Below are positions 26,296-39,707 of a stretch of 64,000 bases of DNA, piece by piece. The notes under the pieces were generated by a model, which worked only from the letters and a program-made list of their open reading frames with translations, was not told where the DNA came from and did no database searches. Origin of the DNA: Stenopsyche tienmushanensis (Eukaryota; Arthropoda; Insecta; Trichoptera; Stenopsychidae). The position numbers and the translations under genes are program-made. The DNA is taken from assembly GCA_008973525.1 (NCBI GenBank), contig WACJ01000416.1, positions 124,001 to 188,000 of the forward strand, in the 5' to 3' direction. The stretch's first letter is position 1. Each line of letters begins with the position of its first letter.

Positions 26296-28679
26296 TGTTT
26301 AAATTTTAATTTTAAATGCCATATGGTTCAATAACATATTTTGAGACAGCGAAATTTTCATTACTATTATTTTCATAAATAACATACTTTTAATAATTCA
26401 TACCAGCATCTGTAAGTCTAAAATTTCTCTTCCAGTAATGCACTTTTATTCCCCATTCCATTTTCCTAAACCCAAAGATCACAGGACTATTTCATACTTT
26501 GACGTTAAGAATTTAATTTAGAAGTATTTTGGCATGCTAAATTAATTACGCCTTGAGTAAATGTCAATTAAATGATTATTTGTTCAACTAAACAAACATA
26601 TTTATAATAGCAACAATTAAATGCGCTAAAAATACATCGAATATTGATCGAATCTGAAATGATAAATTACTTTTCTTCGCAGCCCTTATTTGGTTTCCTT
26701 AGGAGCATTCCAATATTTTAGATCAAACTATTCTTGTTAATATTTTTGCATTACGTTTTCACAAATTTAATCTTTAATGGTCTTTTATATTTCGTTTATG
26801 CCAATAGAATATATAGAAACGATATTTTTATAGTAAACATGGACCATACTCCGGTTACAAACGGATCATTTATTATTAAATAAAATTAAAGCAATAGAAT
26901 GAAAGTAAATTTAAGATTTATGTTAATTAAATTTACACTAAGTTTTTGAACCATAGTGAATTCACTAATCAAACATATTGCAGCAAAACACAACCACTAG
27001 ACTCTACAATAAGCAATATAAGTCTACCAATTTGTATGCAAATATTTTAAAAGCTCAAATTTAATTGTTTTATGGAAACTTTTGTTCCGTGTGTACTAGT
27101 AAGGACTGCGACCATTTTCCAATCAGTTTGTTACGAGTTAAGTAAATAGAATGGTTGAATCTCCAGCTGGCATTTCGTTTATGGGTAGTTCTGAATACAG
27201 GATTCCGTCTGCAGGAGGAAAAGCTTTAATGCAGCATTATTTATTCCCCAAAATGCGCTGCAACGAATATCCGGAAAAGCTGTGGACTTAGTCTGCAGAG
27301 AGCATCGATTCATGAAAGTGCATGTCCAACGACTGACCCACAAATACAACTCACTCCTGCAGATTAAAGTCCCGTGCTATTTCCAACATTTTTATTTGGT
27401 TGTAATTCAAAGCCGTAAACAGATTTTATCGAATGATATTCTGGCAGTAGATTTAAAAATGCGAATTCACCATGAAAAATCGACAAAATCCAATTTAAAA
27501 TTATCGTTAAAAACTACTGAAAGTAAACGCATCTGAAAAATGGGGTTAACAAGTTGATGAGACATAAATTCAATTGCTAAAAATACGAACAAATAAACAT
27601 GATAAATGTGAGCATTGGACAAGTATGCCATCCGTTGAAAATGTTTTAATTGTTCATTAATTTCAATATGATAATCGTACAAGCAATGACATACAACATG
27701 TTTTTGGACATAATATTTGTACAATACGTGCAAATTATCCAATAAATCAATTTCCATAAATACATAGATAGTTTATTACAGCTTCACTATTAAAAAGTTG
27801 ATGCAGTTGCATAAGTTCACAATGAAAAAGAAAATCAAGTATGGATGATTAAGGGGATGAACTTTTATAAAATGGGACAGTCTCAGTTAACTTTCTTCAT
27901 TAAATTTTTTCTTAAAAATAATTAAAGAACGCTGAGGATCGGATGTAAAGTTTTTAGAAATGAAACATATTATAATATTTAATATTATTTTTACACAAAT
28001 TAAAGCTATAATATAAAAAAACAAATTATGATCTTATTCAATAACTAATTGTAGATCGTAAATATTTCTTAGACGGGTTTAAGGACATTGATATTATCAT
28101 CAAAATTGCGGAATACGAAAATTGATTCTTTTTAGAAGCTCTAAAAATTCTAGATATTTATCCATCGTCGGAAGTATTCACTTTGAGTTGGCCAAGATCA
28201 TCCTCGAGGAATTAGCCCATCGTCGCTATCGTCATAGAAGTCTCGCAGCCGGAAGACTTTTCTTATTTTAAGTCTAAAAAATAAGCACCTTAATCAACAC
28301 AGAAGAGAACAGACATGCATTTAATTTCATGTGCATATCTAAATGATTGAAGTATTATATGGATTTGAAAATTTATGATCGCTCCGAGTTTTCAATTTTT
28401 TTTTGCAGAAAAGAATCCTTTAAATAATAAATGCAAATATTTCACGAGAAAGAAGAAACTTTTTTATGGACGTGAACAAATTGGTAGAGTAGCGTATCAG
28501 GTGCATCTGAGAGAAGCAAGATTACTGAGACAAAAATATGATTTATCATCCTGCTTTCTTAACAATACACGTCTTGGTTTCATAAATACAATTCAAAATA
28601 TGCATGCAAAATATTAAATTATATCAAGGCTGTATAATTCGATTCAATTGCTTAGAGTTTTAAGCTTCGAGCGCAAAAT
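26296..28679. other. No gene recognised
   Basis: Short ORFs on both strands between 27282 and 27757, and one of 80 codons at 28375-28617, have no family motif. No structured repeats seen. Confidence 0.4.
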
Positions 28680-29240
28680 ACACTTTGCGCCATAAAGAGT
28701 GTCTTCGAACTGTTAACTTTGATTTATTTATTGACATTTTTTTTAAGGAATGTTCATTAAGGTTTATGCCGGATGCGAAATAATCTTTGGTAGTATTTAA
28801 GAAGTAGATGCATAGAGGCTGTTTTGCCGAAAGAAGGTCGGGAAGACGGATTCGGAATGATGGTACGTTAGGGAAACCATAAAGATAGAAAATGGTCCCC
28901 CGGTGTTTTGATAAACAACCGTTTCCGAGGCCCGGTTCTAATGGTACGGAAGAAATTTCACAGGGAAATTTGAATAAATCGACAGTAAAAAGGTGAAGGC
29001 TTTTCTTTTATTGGCTTTCCCAACCCTCTTTCGCGCCCTAATCTCATTTTTAATTTTTCAAATGGATTGATATCGGCCCGATTTTTTTAACGCTCCTTGC
29101 GTAAAGGCGATAAATGTTTTCAATTTACATATTTTTCTTTTTTTTTCCTACCCCGAATGGCTTGTACTTTGCAAACAGGGGAGCAAAAGTTTATTTTTGT
29201 AACGGGAAGTATACTCTCAATCGGAACAATCTTGTTACGT
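28680..29240. promoter_or_regulatory. GC-richer unique block with homeobox/GATA-like words
   Basis: The unique block is of higher GC. It contains GCCATAAA (the complement of a caudal/posterior Hox-like TTTATGGC), several GATAA words and a GATATCGGCC segment, and has no repeat or coding explanation. This is enhancer-like by texture only. Confidence 0.25.
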
Positions 29241-29657
29241 ACAATAACAATCTTCAGAATTATTCATTTAAAATTGAATACTGATATTTGATGCTGCGAA
29301 ATTTAGAATTTTGAACCATAGTGTTGTTGTTTATTGCATACAAGTTTTATTATGTACAGACACTATATATTTTATAACATTATGAAACACACACGGGAGT
29401 TCTCCGAAATCGATGACCCCGTTTAACGACTTTCTGCTGAAGCTTATTTGCTAGCCTGAAAAGTTAAGTTTTGCTATATTATTTTATGGGGAGTGTTTCT
29501 TGTTCTCACATTATGCGCTAATAAATGTTTTACACACATTTTTAACGATATTTTGCCCAATTAATAGATGATTAATCTGATCATGCTTAGATTTATTTTT
29601 TCTTAAGCATTGAACTAGATTAACTAGAACTAAATTAATTTATTCAACCAATATATA
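29241..29657. other. No gene recognised
   Basis: AT-rich sequence leading into the transposon fragment at 29658. Confidence 0.45.
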
Positions 29658-30203
29658 CAGGGTATTTTGTACATGGATCGATAATTTTATTTTGGTATTA
29701 GGGGGTCTTTTACTATGATTCACACATAAATCATATGTCCTAAGTGTCAGGGTTGTTAAAACATTTTTTTTTCAACATTTTGAAAAAATACCCAAAATTT
29801 CACCATTAAACCATCGTAATTTTTTTAATCTGTTGTTGTAATATCACGAAATAACTGTTTTTATAAATTGCTTTGTATTTTTGATCTAAATAAATCATTA
29901 TTTTATGCTATCGGTTTGAAAAAAAATTACTAATGACCTTTCAAAATCACATAAAATATGCAAACGAATGAGAAATGTCACCTTCTAAATTCTCTAAAAA
30001 AAAAATCTAACAACTTTTTTAAATTTAGTTTACTTTTAAAAATATATCTAGTTTATACCCTTTCGAACAATATACTACATGTCATGCAAATTATTCAATA
30101 AGTGTTAAACTTGAAGAGTTTCCAGTTTGCTAGGGTCACGACAAAGAAAATTATTTTTATGTTTAAGATATTTTTATTAAATTTATTCAGGAAAATCTTT
30201 ATA
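29658..30203 (-). mobile_element. Truncated second copy of the 12.6-kb transposon
   Basis: Read from the left, CAGGGTATTTTGTACATGG matches the terminal repeat. The following about 545 bp match, with moderate divergence, the reverse complement of 13417 down to about 12880, including the shared CCAGTTTGCTAGGGTCA word. The match stops near 30203, before the transposase motif region, and no second terminal repeat is present. The copy is therefore truncated and immobile. Confidence 0.8.
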
Positions 30204-30639
30204 AGCTCCAAGATTTAAGTGCAAGTATGGATGGTACTTATAACTTAACAACGTCCGATTTTTTAACTCTAGCTCGCTATAAAAATAAATAAATAAATTC
30301 AATTTATGAGTATTATGGGTAGCAAAATCAATTTAAATATAAATTTAGATTTCTTAGTATTATGAGAGTCAATAGTCTGTGGAGGCGTTAACTACTTGAT
30401 GTAAATTTTATTACAGCTTTACAATGATATATCAGAGTATGCAAATTTGAAGCATCATATTTTGTTTCATAGTATTGATATTTCATATGGCATTCTCATG
30501 GAAATACAGTCGATTTACAACGAACATACAAAAAATAATAAAAAATATTTTTTAATTAAATTCAAACTGCTTATAAATATGTTTTTTTCCGCTCCTTCTG
30601 ATAAAAGACATAATTTTTCAAACTTCTTTTACTTAGTCG
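30204..30639. other. No gene recognised
   Basis: AT-rich; a 66-codon ORF at 30447-30647 lacks any motif. Confidence 0.4.
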
Positions 30640-31060
30640 TTCATTGAATTCGATCGCCCTTTGTTCGTTCAAAGTTGGGAGCCCAAATTTGTATTAACAA
30701 GCCATTGACTTTATAAACTGACGTAATCAGATGCGGTGCAATTTCCAATCCGATGTTAATCCATAAACTAAATCACGAAAATGCTTTCGGTATTTTTTGG
30801 ATCATAAAGCAATGCTGCGTGTTCAGTTAGCCGCCTCGTTGCTCACTTGTCGGTCCATTTTAGCGAATCCGGCCTAGGATTGTCAACCTTCCAACTTTAT
30901 GGGCCATTAACGAAATATTTACTTTCATCATATTTTGTCTATCATGACCGATTCTGCCCTAGCGGTTCGATGAAAATTATAATAAAAATGTATTTATTTA
31001 AGTGCGAATCGGATATCGCAGCTTTTATGGAGGGTCATTAAGCGCCATGGACGAATCGGA
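30640..31060. promoter_or_regulatory. GC-richer unique block
   Basis: Unique sequence with a more balanced composition than its flanks and no repeat. A 64-codon frame here is not recognisable. Possible conserved non-coding DNA on composition alone. Confidence 0.2.
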
Positions 31061-33699
31061 ATATTCAGCATTTATTGCTAGCGTTGAAAACCACTAATTC
31101 ACAGTATGAATATATTGGATTAAATATGCGCTTATTTATAAATTGTTTTAATTTAACCCGCACGAACACACAATTAATGGATAAGTGATAAGTTAATGAT
31201 CATAACGTGTTGTGAGATATGCACGCAGTGGACATTGATTGTAAATTGACCTAAATATGCTAAATATATACATTTTTCATAAACAGAGAGCAAACGTATT
31301 TTAGAAATTTTATTCAAATCTGGGAATGCTCTTTCGGGATTCCCGTATGCGTTCTTCTGCAGAATAGGAAATTCCTTTGAACGTCATATATCACAGCATC
31401 CATTCAGTCGAGCTCAAAAGTGGAAATAAGGAATAAAAGCGATGAACCCAGACTTCGCGATAAGACATTTAAAACCGCATTCAATTTAATCGACTTTTTG
31501 CACTCCAGTTGAAATACTGTTAATATTTAAAAAATGATTAAGCTTCCCATACTGCGTAACTACATTAAAAAACGTACCCATGAGTATAGTAAATGTTCTG
31601 TATATAAAAACTTCGTATATGTGATATTATCAGATCGTAAAAAAATAATTATCGAGTGATGTTGTTCTTAATGAATATTTGGTAGCTTTAAGATTTATGC
31701 TCAAAATGCGTAATTGTATTCAAAGCTAATTGAAATATACTTTTATATGCTTTATTTAACTACGCTTAAAATTTATCATCTACTGCAGCCTCCTTCAAAC
31801 TTAGGTTGGACTCGTGGTGGCAGTGAACCTTTAGACATAGCATAACCTTTGTCCTTCCTCCTGCAGCATGGGGTATGAAACACCCGCCGTCAAACTACTG
31901 TTGATATTCGAATGGGAAATTCACTAGATTTAAAGCCCTTCTTTGCGAGCGTAAAATTGGGATGCAGGTACCTAGTGAAGAAGAAAATAATCGACCGATA
32001 GTCTTGGCGGCGGGAATAAATGTTTTTTCCGCCAGCTCCCAAAACAGTCTCGCGGGTGAGATCACTTCGCGATTGATCCAACTGCTATTTCATAGGAATG
32101 TTAATGACCAAAATTGATAATCCATTTCCAGATTTTTTAAGTTAAGTAGATCTATTGGAAATGTATTTTGTTACATAGTTGTTTTGAATAATAAAAATAC
32201 ATTTGATTCAATTATAGGAAATCCATTCAAATTATTTACGGTGAATGTTTTGGTGTATATTCAATGATGCTGTTTCATAAGTGGTAGATATTTTATATTC
32301 GTGAATAATTTATTTATTAAGCTTAATTGGGCTACCGCTATGAATTATTATAAGCATCGGATACCTTAAAATTAGAGATAAACGTTCATCAAGCCATTAT
32401 ATAATAAATTTTACTACGGAGTTAAAGTGTAATGACAGTCATAGCGCTCGCGTTTATAATACGCAGACAATGTGAATAGAACGCTATACATTTTTCATAT
32501 AGAAGACACGAGGATATAGACCGGGGCCCTCGCATTGGATATCCCTGTTTTAAAAGGTGGTAGTAATAATCGCACGAAATAGTACCTACCAAAGGCACTT
32601 TATTACCAGAGATGGTAGTTTGTACTGATAAGGGTGTGTCCGCGCTCTGCAGCCTGCCATAAATAAAACTCAAACGGGCGACTAGAGAAATTATTTCCTA
32701 GCCGGCAGATAATGGATGATAATACGCGTGGGTAGAAACTGGAGTCGGCTAGAGGGAATAAAGCTTGTAGGGAGACGAGTTTGAAAAAAATCGGGATTTC
32801 ATTAGCACAAAGAATGCAAACGATAAGAGGGCCTTTTTTCACACATTGTTGAAAAATGCTTTTAATTCTTGGGCGTAATCGTTTTGAATCAAAGACGGAA
32901 CATTATATCATATGCAAAGCGTGCACTTTTCACTTCTTCTTCTTTGGTACAGTCATCGTACATGACATCATATGTCAGAAGACAAGCCATCGTGAATAAA
33001 GAATGGCATTCAAGCAGCAGACTGCAAGTTTATTTCCACGTATATTGTAAGACATTCAAGAAAAATGCATCTTTAGAAACATTTAAATACGTCAATCATA
33101 TTCGAATTTTTACACATTTTCTTAAAACTTATGATATAGATTTCATCTATTGTACTTAGTATATTGAGATACATTTTTAGGAAAAAAAAAACATTGCTGT
33201 AGACTTATCGTTATCATTAGGAAGCGAATAAAATATAGCAGTTCTTCTTTAAGTCAAATTGAGAGGAATCTTTTATAACGTCTAATTATGCAAATTCAGA
33301 AGGATTGAATGGGCTTTTTGATTATGACTTTGAATGAGGTTTTTCAAATAAAAATAAAGTATTTTTTTTAAATTTCTGTTTGCTCAGATCCATTCAAAAT
33401 TAACTTGAAACATTATAAATGTATAGATATTAAATTTTATCTTAAATTATGTTCATTGTTAATACATGTAGGATATTAATAGGACTGTCCAATTAAACGA
33501 AGTAATTGTAAAAACATGTTTGTCTATTATATATGTTGATAAAAGGCAATATTTTTATAAATATTTAAAAATATAGGTCATGACTCCTTACTGCCTATGT
33601 CGTCACCAGTTGAGACATCAATCATCGATCGCTACGTCAAATGTTGCAAATTCTATAAAAAATGTGAGCACAGAAATTTAACAAAAAAATTAAATAAAC
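31061..33699. other. No gene recognised
   Basis: Short ORFs on both strands (largest 96 codons at 32869-33159 plus) without motifs. The part 31780-32100 is less AT-rich but unassigned. Confidence 0.4.
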
Positions 33700-33719
33700 T
33701 AAAAACCATACCGTCATTT

Positions 33720-34380
33720 TAGTGGCCAATGTTTTGGGAGATTAATAAAATTGTCCAAAGTTTGTCGGTCATTCTTTCCGTGAGATATTTTCTTCTGTTG
33801 TATTTTTGTATTTCGGCTAAATTTAAAATATTGAAAAATACTTAAATTGGCCACCTTCTGGAACCTGATTTCACGCTATATTTTTGTGCCAATTGATCAG
33901 TGACATTGACGTCAAATCTAGTAATATTATAAAACGATATAGTTTCAGGTAATTTTTTAGCAGTTTTATCAATTCTGACGTGTTTATGTTTTGTACTTAG
34001 TATAAGTACTTTTTTATTTGGTTTGCTCTTATAAGCGGTAAGTGTGCATCCATTGGATTGGTACAACAATGTTAAGAAACGAGCCATGCTGTCTTTTTTC
34101 AGTTTGCAAGTTTTCGGCAGTTTCCTCTTGTTTGCGTATATTGTTACAAGCAACAAAATATTTTTAGATCTTAATTTTAACACAAAATGAATACTTGTAA
34201 AAAAATTATCGGTTGTTGCAGTTCTACCCTTCATGGTATACGGTTTAAGAAGTTTCATTACGACATATTCGCTTAAAAATGCCCGAAAATCATATGTGGA
34301 GAAATAAGAAGCTTAATATTTGATAAACTGAGATTCTTACGTATGTCGTCGATCTCTATAATAAAAATCCTCTATTTAAA
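33720..34380 (-). pseudogene. piggyBac-type transposase pseudogene, C-terminal half
   Basis: The family cuts and pastes piggyBac elements at TTAA sites using a DDD catalytic core. The minus-strand frame reads SEYVVMKLLKPYTMKGRT and then TTDNFFTS, whose D is the second catalytic aspartate. Next come KPNKKVLILSTKH, KLPETISFYNITRFDVNV and TDQLAQKYSV, which contain the third aspartate region, and then SRRWPI. The main frame stops at 33842. After a one-base shift the homology resumes as VFFNILNLAEIQ and RRKYLTERM down to about 33740. The region above 34300 no longer matches, so the first catalytic aspartate and the N-terminus are missing. No flanking TTAA termini were identified. The gene is inactive. 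Confidence 0.9.
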
Positions 34381-35119
34381 ATGTTCTTTATGAAATAAAA
34401 TAATACACTTGCTTTCAAGCATATATGGAAGGATGTATAAAAGCATATTACATTTATCGAATTTGGTTGATCAATTAACGATATTTCTGAATCGTCGTAT
34501 AATTTCAACAAACGCAATACTTTACTTTCTACAACAAAGTGAGCTTACCTTCTATCGAGGCAGTTTGGGGTCATAAATTTGAATAAAAGTGCACCTTTAT
34601 TGCAGTTATCTAGTACATTTTGCATAACAAATAGTGCGTACGCTATTTTAATGAGTCCGATGTACACGGACGATTACACGCGAAACGGTTGAGGTTGCAA
34701 TTACAAACGGCTGTGATTTTATGGCTAGATTAAACGGATGAACAGGTTTTTTCATCAAAAAATCATTACTTTTAGGAAAATCCGTCATCCATTGAGTGAG
34801 TTGCATGTGAAATCAGATATCCATGGATTTCATGAATCGGTGAATGATTATTTTTTATGAGCTCTCTTAGAATGCAGATATTCGTGACTTACAGCAGTTA
34901 TATCGAACGATAGTATGACTGTTTTTAATCTTTTTTTTAAACAGTTATCGGTCAGGTGAGCACCTTTGGAAGTTTGATATCCGTAGAAGACAGTAGCCAG
35001 ATTGTACTGCTACTAATTATCTCTCTTAAAATGTAGATATCAATAATTTAGTCAACCATATTAGCAGGGGAATAGCGCTTACATTGTTTGAAATGACTCC
35101 TATTGGATCCAATGTGAAG
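34381..35119. other. No gene recognised
   Basis: Mixed AT-rich sequence between the piggyBac and RTE relics; no further transposase or RT motif seen. Confidence 0.4.
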
Positions 35120-35785
35120 GAAATTCTCATGGAATACCAAAGCAGTTTCAAATTCAGCTGGTGTACTATGGACCAATTTTTTGAAATGAATTTTCTAGAG
35201 GCGCAGTAAACGTTGTCAGTAAGATTTACGTGTCCGGATAGTTCAAAGAAGTATATTTTAACGGCGCCCTGTTGGAGCTTTCCAGGTGGCGATGGGACTC
35301 AGACAGGAGGATGCCCTTTTCTGCTAATATAAAATACGCTAGTAGGTTGAGATGCGCAAATTCATGAAAAGATGATTCAATACATCTAGGATTTTTGGAT
35401 GATATCGACGTCATGATTAAATCGAGGTTGAAGGCTTTGGCGGCGCTTACGTTAATCAACGGAGCTAGTGCTGCCTTCGGAAAGTCGATCAATTACGAAA
35501 AATCTAAATTAATTCGGTTTCCAGGATAAATACTGAAGGCAATGACATGACATGTAGATTATATTGGGGAATAAATCACTATTAGCAAAAATTAAAATTT
35601 ATAAAACATTGATAAGGCCGGTAGTCGTTTGTCGGGGCGAAACATGATAATTTGCAACGCAATGCACCTCGAAGGATTCGAGATGATATTTTAAAGATAT
35701 TTTTTTCGAATCTTTCCGGGATGAGATCCGAAAGCACCGAATCCATCAGGTTCAATCGAAAGGTCATGGACATGTACGTCTGAGC
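35120..35785 (+). pseudogene. RTE-like LINE reverse transcriptase pseudogene
   Basis: Several RT blocks appear in order on the + strand but in shifting frames. EYQSSFKFSWCTMDQFF at about 35131 corresponds to the EYQxGFRxxxSTxDQIF block. VSG-FKEVYFNGALLEL and GLRQEDALF follow (the GLRQGDxLS block). FLDDIDV at about 35395 stands in the position of the catalytic A/YADD box, with L for A. INYEKSKLIRF (NxxKTK block), LIRPVV and APRRIRDDIL follow. Stops and frameshifts interrupt it at least four times, so it is dead. The blocks fit RTE-type LINEs best, but the clade assignment is approximate. Confidence 0.8.
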
Positions 35786-38559
35786 CTGTGCAATTCGATG
35801 AAAGAGGCTCAAGACAGAAATAGTGAAATCCAATGTCAGTGACTGGTGATCATTTATAGGACTCCAAAACCCATCTCAAGATAATAAGTATATTTAAAAG
35901 TCCGCAATCAAATAAATCCAATTTTATTTTCTAATAAATTGATTGACATGATATTGCATCAATTTCAACAAATGTGAAAAATGGAATGATAAATTTTCAT
36001 TCTTACGAATATTTAATAGATTCAATACGTGTCACCAATTTAGGTTTTCTGTTTATTCTTTGTAAAATATCATTTCAAAACGATGTTCATGGATTGGGTT
36101 TTTGTATTTTTCTTTGGTTTTAGCATTATAGCATAGCGGTTGTTAGCAAGGGTATAACGAGCGCGTGAGAGCATGCATGTTCCGCGAGGTTTATTCCTGT
36201 GGGAATACAAATTGTTAACCCTCAACTTAGCCGCTATGCTAGCAGCATAACAATCAGTCTGCAACGCTTCTGCAATTTCTGTAACTAATGCACCCTGTGG
36301 AAATAACCCACTGCTTTTGACCCGAATTTTCTCATAATATACCTCTCAGTACTCATTCACACTCACAGAAAACTTTAGAATACCTTAGTTTTGAGTTACT
36401 CAACCATTTTATTTTTGTGCTTACTTTCATCTTAATAAAATGATTTATCGAGAAAATGATGGACGAATATGGTTAGCAGAAGATAAGAACTACTGCGTTA
36501 GTCTTCATGTTTTATTTTAGATATCCGTTAGAGAGATCTTGTTGTAAAACATAGCCAAAGTCAATTGAAGGAGGAAATACAGAATTATTTTAATACAAAG
36601 TACGAATTATAATCAATTGACATTCGATACTAAATCTCTTCAATTCATGTTTCAATGAACACAATACCTAACAGACATGTTAAAAATCTAAAATATAAGA
36701 GTGGAATGCTCATTCATCTTATTTTGGCTATTAGAACGCAGAATATCTAATAATCTAAATACTTTGAAATTTGAAAACACAAATATTCTTTAACTTCATA
36801 AAAAATGATTATATTAACCTAAAAAAATATTTCAAGCTTGTATTATATTCTTTATATGTAATGTTATATTTTACAAGACAATAAACAACAGCAGGCATTG
36901 TTGGTACAAAGCACGTTTTTGTGATCTGGGGTCACTGGGTGACCCTCCTCTTTCAGACTATTTATTTTCAGCGTTTTAAGATTCCGAATAAATTCTCTCT
37001 GAAGTTTTGTTTTTTACTCATAAAATCCTTTAGCGGATTTCATTAAATTAATTTATGCTATTAAATCAAGACGAGACCAATTTCTAATTGTAATATATTT
37101 GGACATGAAATAAATTCAACAATTTTAATAAATCTCCTGCCAGACAAGGGCAGATTAAAGTTGAAGAAATGACATGACTTTCAGAGCCCTCTCATATCGT
37201 ATTGATTTCCTTTCTTGTCAGTTTTAGCTGCTTCGCATTCTTAATCCATCTTTCCCCATCAAAGTGAACAGGTCTACCCTTTATTGAAACGTGTAATCCG
37301 TAATTAATTTCGTCGAGGCAATAATTCATAAATAATGCTATTATAACTTGATCCCCGAGATCAAATGCTTAGAATTTACTTTAAATCATCCTCTAATTAT
37401 TTTTTTTGTTATTAAGTAGATTTTATATATTCGAGTCGATGAAGATAAATTATTTTCAAATATTTTCAAAATTCACCACTTCTTATAAAATCTCCCCCAA
37501 AATTGTTAAACAATCTAATTTGAATTATGATTATATAATTCATATCCATTAAGTAACTATAATAATCTTATGTAGCAATGGACCCTTGTAATGTTTCAAT
37601 ATCTTTCAGGGTGATCGTTTTCCATTGATTGTCCAATAGGTCCATTTGGATCATTTTACGTCATCCTTGCCGTTATCCCACTGGGATTCTACGATCTGTA
37701 AGCTATATTAAATTTAAATATATTGTTTTCAAAATCTTAGATATGCTTTGAAAAGTGATACGGCTATTATAATATATTATGGTCCACCTCATGGGGTTTC
37801 ACGTCATTATTAAAATAATAATTTATGTGTTTACTATTATAATTATAAATAATTATTACATAATATTAATATATGATGCTAATTAATGCAAATCTATAAT
37901 ATTGTGCTATGAAGATTATTCTTAGTACAATATTATAGGATTATTTGAATAGAAATTTAAGATAGGAGAAGAATCGAGGGATAGGAGTGAAATTAATGAT
38001 TAATTTTAAATTATTTAAAAATATTGTTGCAATTTTAGTCTATAAACTGTAACATAGTGCTGTTTATTGACTTCTCGATGCTTGATGTGTTGGTTTCGTC
38101 GCTGCGGTAGTTGCCAATTATCTCATTCGGTTGCAAAAATTCCACTGGGAGGTTACTGGAAGCACGGTGTACATCGTTGACCTCGAGCACGATCTAGTTG
38201 CCAATAAACGACTCTTAAAGGAGGCGAGGTTATTTTTCGGCAATTCATATCGTATATTCGACGTTCAAAAGTAGGGTTGAAATGATAAAAGGGGAGATAA
38301 TAAAAATATTTAATTCTTTAGTTTATAAATTATTTACCCTTTAAAAATTCGACATATCGGCATAGACTCTTGACTCATTTGTCTATCTGGTGCAAAACCG
38401 TAGCAAAAAATTATACGGTTGATTTTATTTTAATTTACAATTTTTATAATCCTCGTGTTGACATACTTTTTAAAATTGTTTGTCATTTAAAAAAATTGTC
38501 TCAAAACGTTTAGAATATATTTTATCCATACAAGTTTTTATTTTAACGAAGAAAGGGTG
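35786..38559. other. No gene recognised
   Basis: A 64-codon minus ORF at 36070-36264 sits in a GC-richer patch whose edges (GCATAGCGG near 36132 and CCGCTATGC near 36231) form a 9-bp inverted pair; no family is recognised. A second GC-richer patch lies at 38040-38280. The rest is AT-rich. Confidence 0.35.
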
Positions 38560-39000
38560 AAAATGTGGCCCTGCTTTTATGAAAGAAATGCAAACACTCT
38601 TAACGATGCATATCTTTAAAAAATGGGTCGTGAAATTAATTAGATGGCTTTATGGCCTCTTTAATGGCGCAAAAATATTTATATATGCTAATTAAGTACT
38701 CGTATACTTGTGCCCGAGGGAGTGAAAATTTTATTTTGCGGCTATTCCGATATTAACCGCAAATGATGGTCCCGAGATGTTTTGACCTAGTCGCAACCTC
38801 ACATATTGTGTATGTGCAACCAAATTGTACAAACAAAATGCAAACACTTCTGGGAAGCCAACAATAATAATTCCGAAAATTGCTTGGCAAAGTTCACGGG
38901 GATGCAAGGAAAATGTTATTCATCGACAAACATAGTTTGGGAGCGCTCGGGATGAGGAAAATGCTATTTGCATCAAGCTCCTCAATTCAATCTGAGATGC
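38560..39000. promoter_or_regulatory. Enhancer-like block with POU, Runt and homeodomain words
   Basis: This unique, GC-richer block carries a GCTATTTGCATCAA word (contains the POU octamer-like ATTTGCAT), AACCGCAAA (Runt/Runx-like core), CTAATTAAG (homeodomain core) and GGCTTTATGGCC (caudal/posterior Hox-like). Several distinct sites in 400 bp with no coding or repeat signal suggest a cis-regulatory module. Short words of this kind can also arise by chance. Confidence 0.3.
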
Positions 39001-39060
39001 TGGTTGAATGTTGGATAGATTCGATTTTGAAGTAGAATAATTTTTATCTATCTTGTATTT

Positions 39061-39699
39061 ATTTATTTTTTATTTAGAAATTTATTCACACTTACCCATA
39101 TTACATAAAAACAAGTGAATGAAATCAAGTGTAAAAATAAAAGTAAATTAAAAAATAAATAAAAAAAAATAAAATAAATTTAAATATATATACAAATATA
39201 AAAAATATAAATGTAATAATAAAAGAAATCAAATTTTAGAAAAACAAAATAAAAATATGCATAAATATATATATATAATAATAAAAAAAAATAAAACATT
39301 AGCAATTAAAAAATTAAAGAATAATAATAATATAAGAATTAAGAAGATAATTAGGGGGGCCTAAATATTAACCCTATCCACCTCTTAAATAAGATAGAGG
39401 CGAGGTCGATCGAAGCTGATCTCACTAAGGCGTTTCCTGAAGAGAAGACGCGGCACTTCATAGACACTGCAGCTCTACGAAGGAGCGCCTCGAGTTGGGG
39501 AATGCGCCCGTAGAGGAACATTCCCGATGCACTACAACTCCTAGGCAGCCCGAATAGTGCTCTATAACAATTGTTATATTGAACCCGTAGCTGTCGCATG
39601 CTGCTCTGCCGGAACTGTGTCCAAAGTTCTCCCGTGTACATGGACGTGCAATACGTTAGGAAAAGCTGACGCTTGAAAATTGTATTGTATTGTATTGTA
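39061..39699 (-). mobile_element. 5'-truncated CR1/L2-like LINE insertion
   Basis: On the minus strand the fragment starts inside the RT C-terminal region at about 39680, ends coding at 39351, and continues through a T-rich 3' UTR. Its 3' end reads GTGAATAAATTTC, followed by ATAAAAAATAAATAAATA at the left edge, typical of CR1/L2-type tails. TTGTATTT occurs at 39053-39060 and again at 39700-39707, which fits an 8-bp target duplication. Confidence 0.75.
39351..39680 (-). pseudogene. CR1/L2-like LINE ORF2 C-terminus
   Basis: The protein starts FKRQLFLTYCTSMYTGELW, then QSSMRQLRVQYNNCYRALFG, then RSCSASGMF and LEALLRRAA. This YCTxxYTxxLW...LRVAYNNxxRxLxG...SAS.MF pattern is the C-terminal region after the RT in CR1/L2-type LINEs. 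The frame is intact to its stop at 39351, but it lacks the RT core and endonuclease, so it is a non-functional 5'-truncated copy. Its good frame suggests a relatively recent insertion. Confidence 0.85.
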
Positions 39700-39705
39700 T
39701 TGTAT
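39681..39705. repeat. (TGTAT)5 microsatellite at the LINE 5' junction
   Basis: Five perfect TGTAT units abut the truncated 5' end of the CR1/L2-like LINE. The motif equals the proposed target duplication sequence (TTGTATTT). Confidence 0.9.
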
Positions 39706-39707
39706 TT

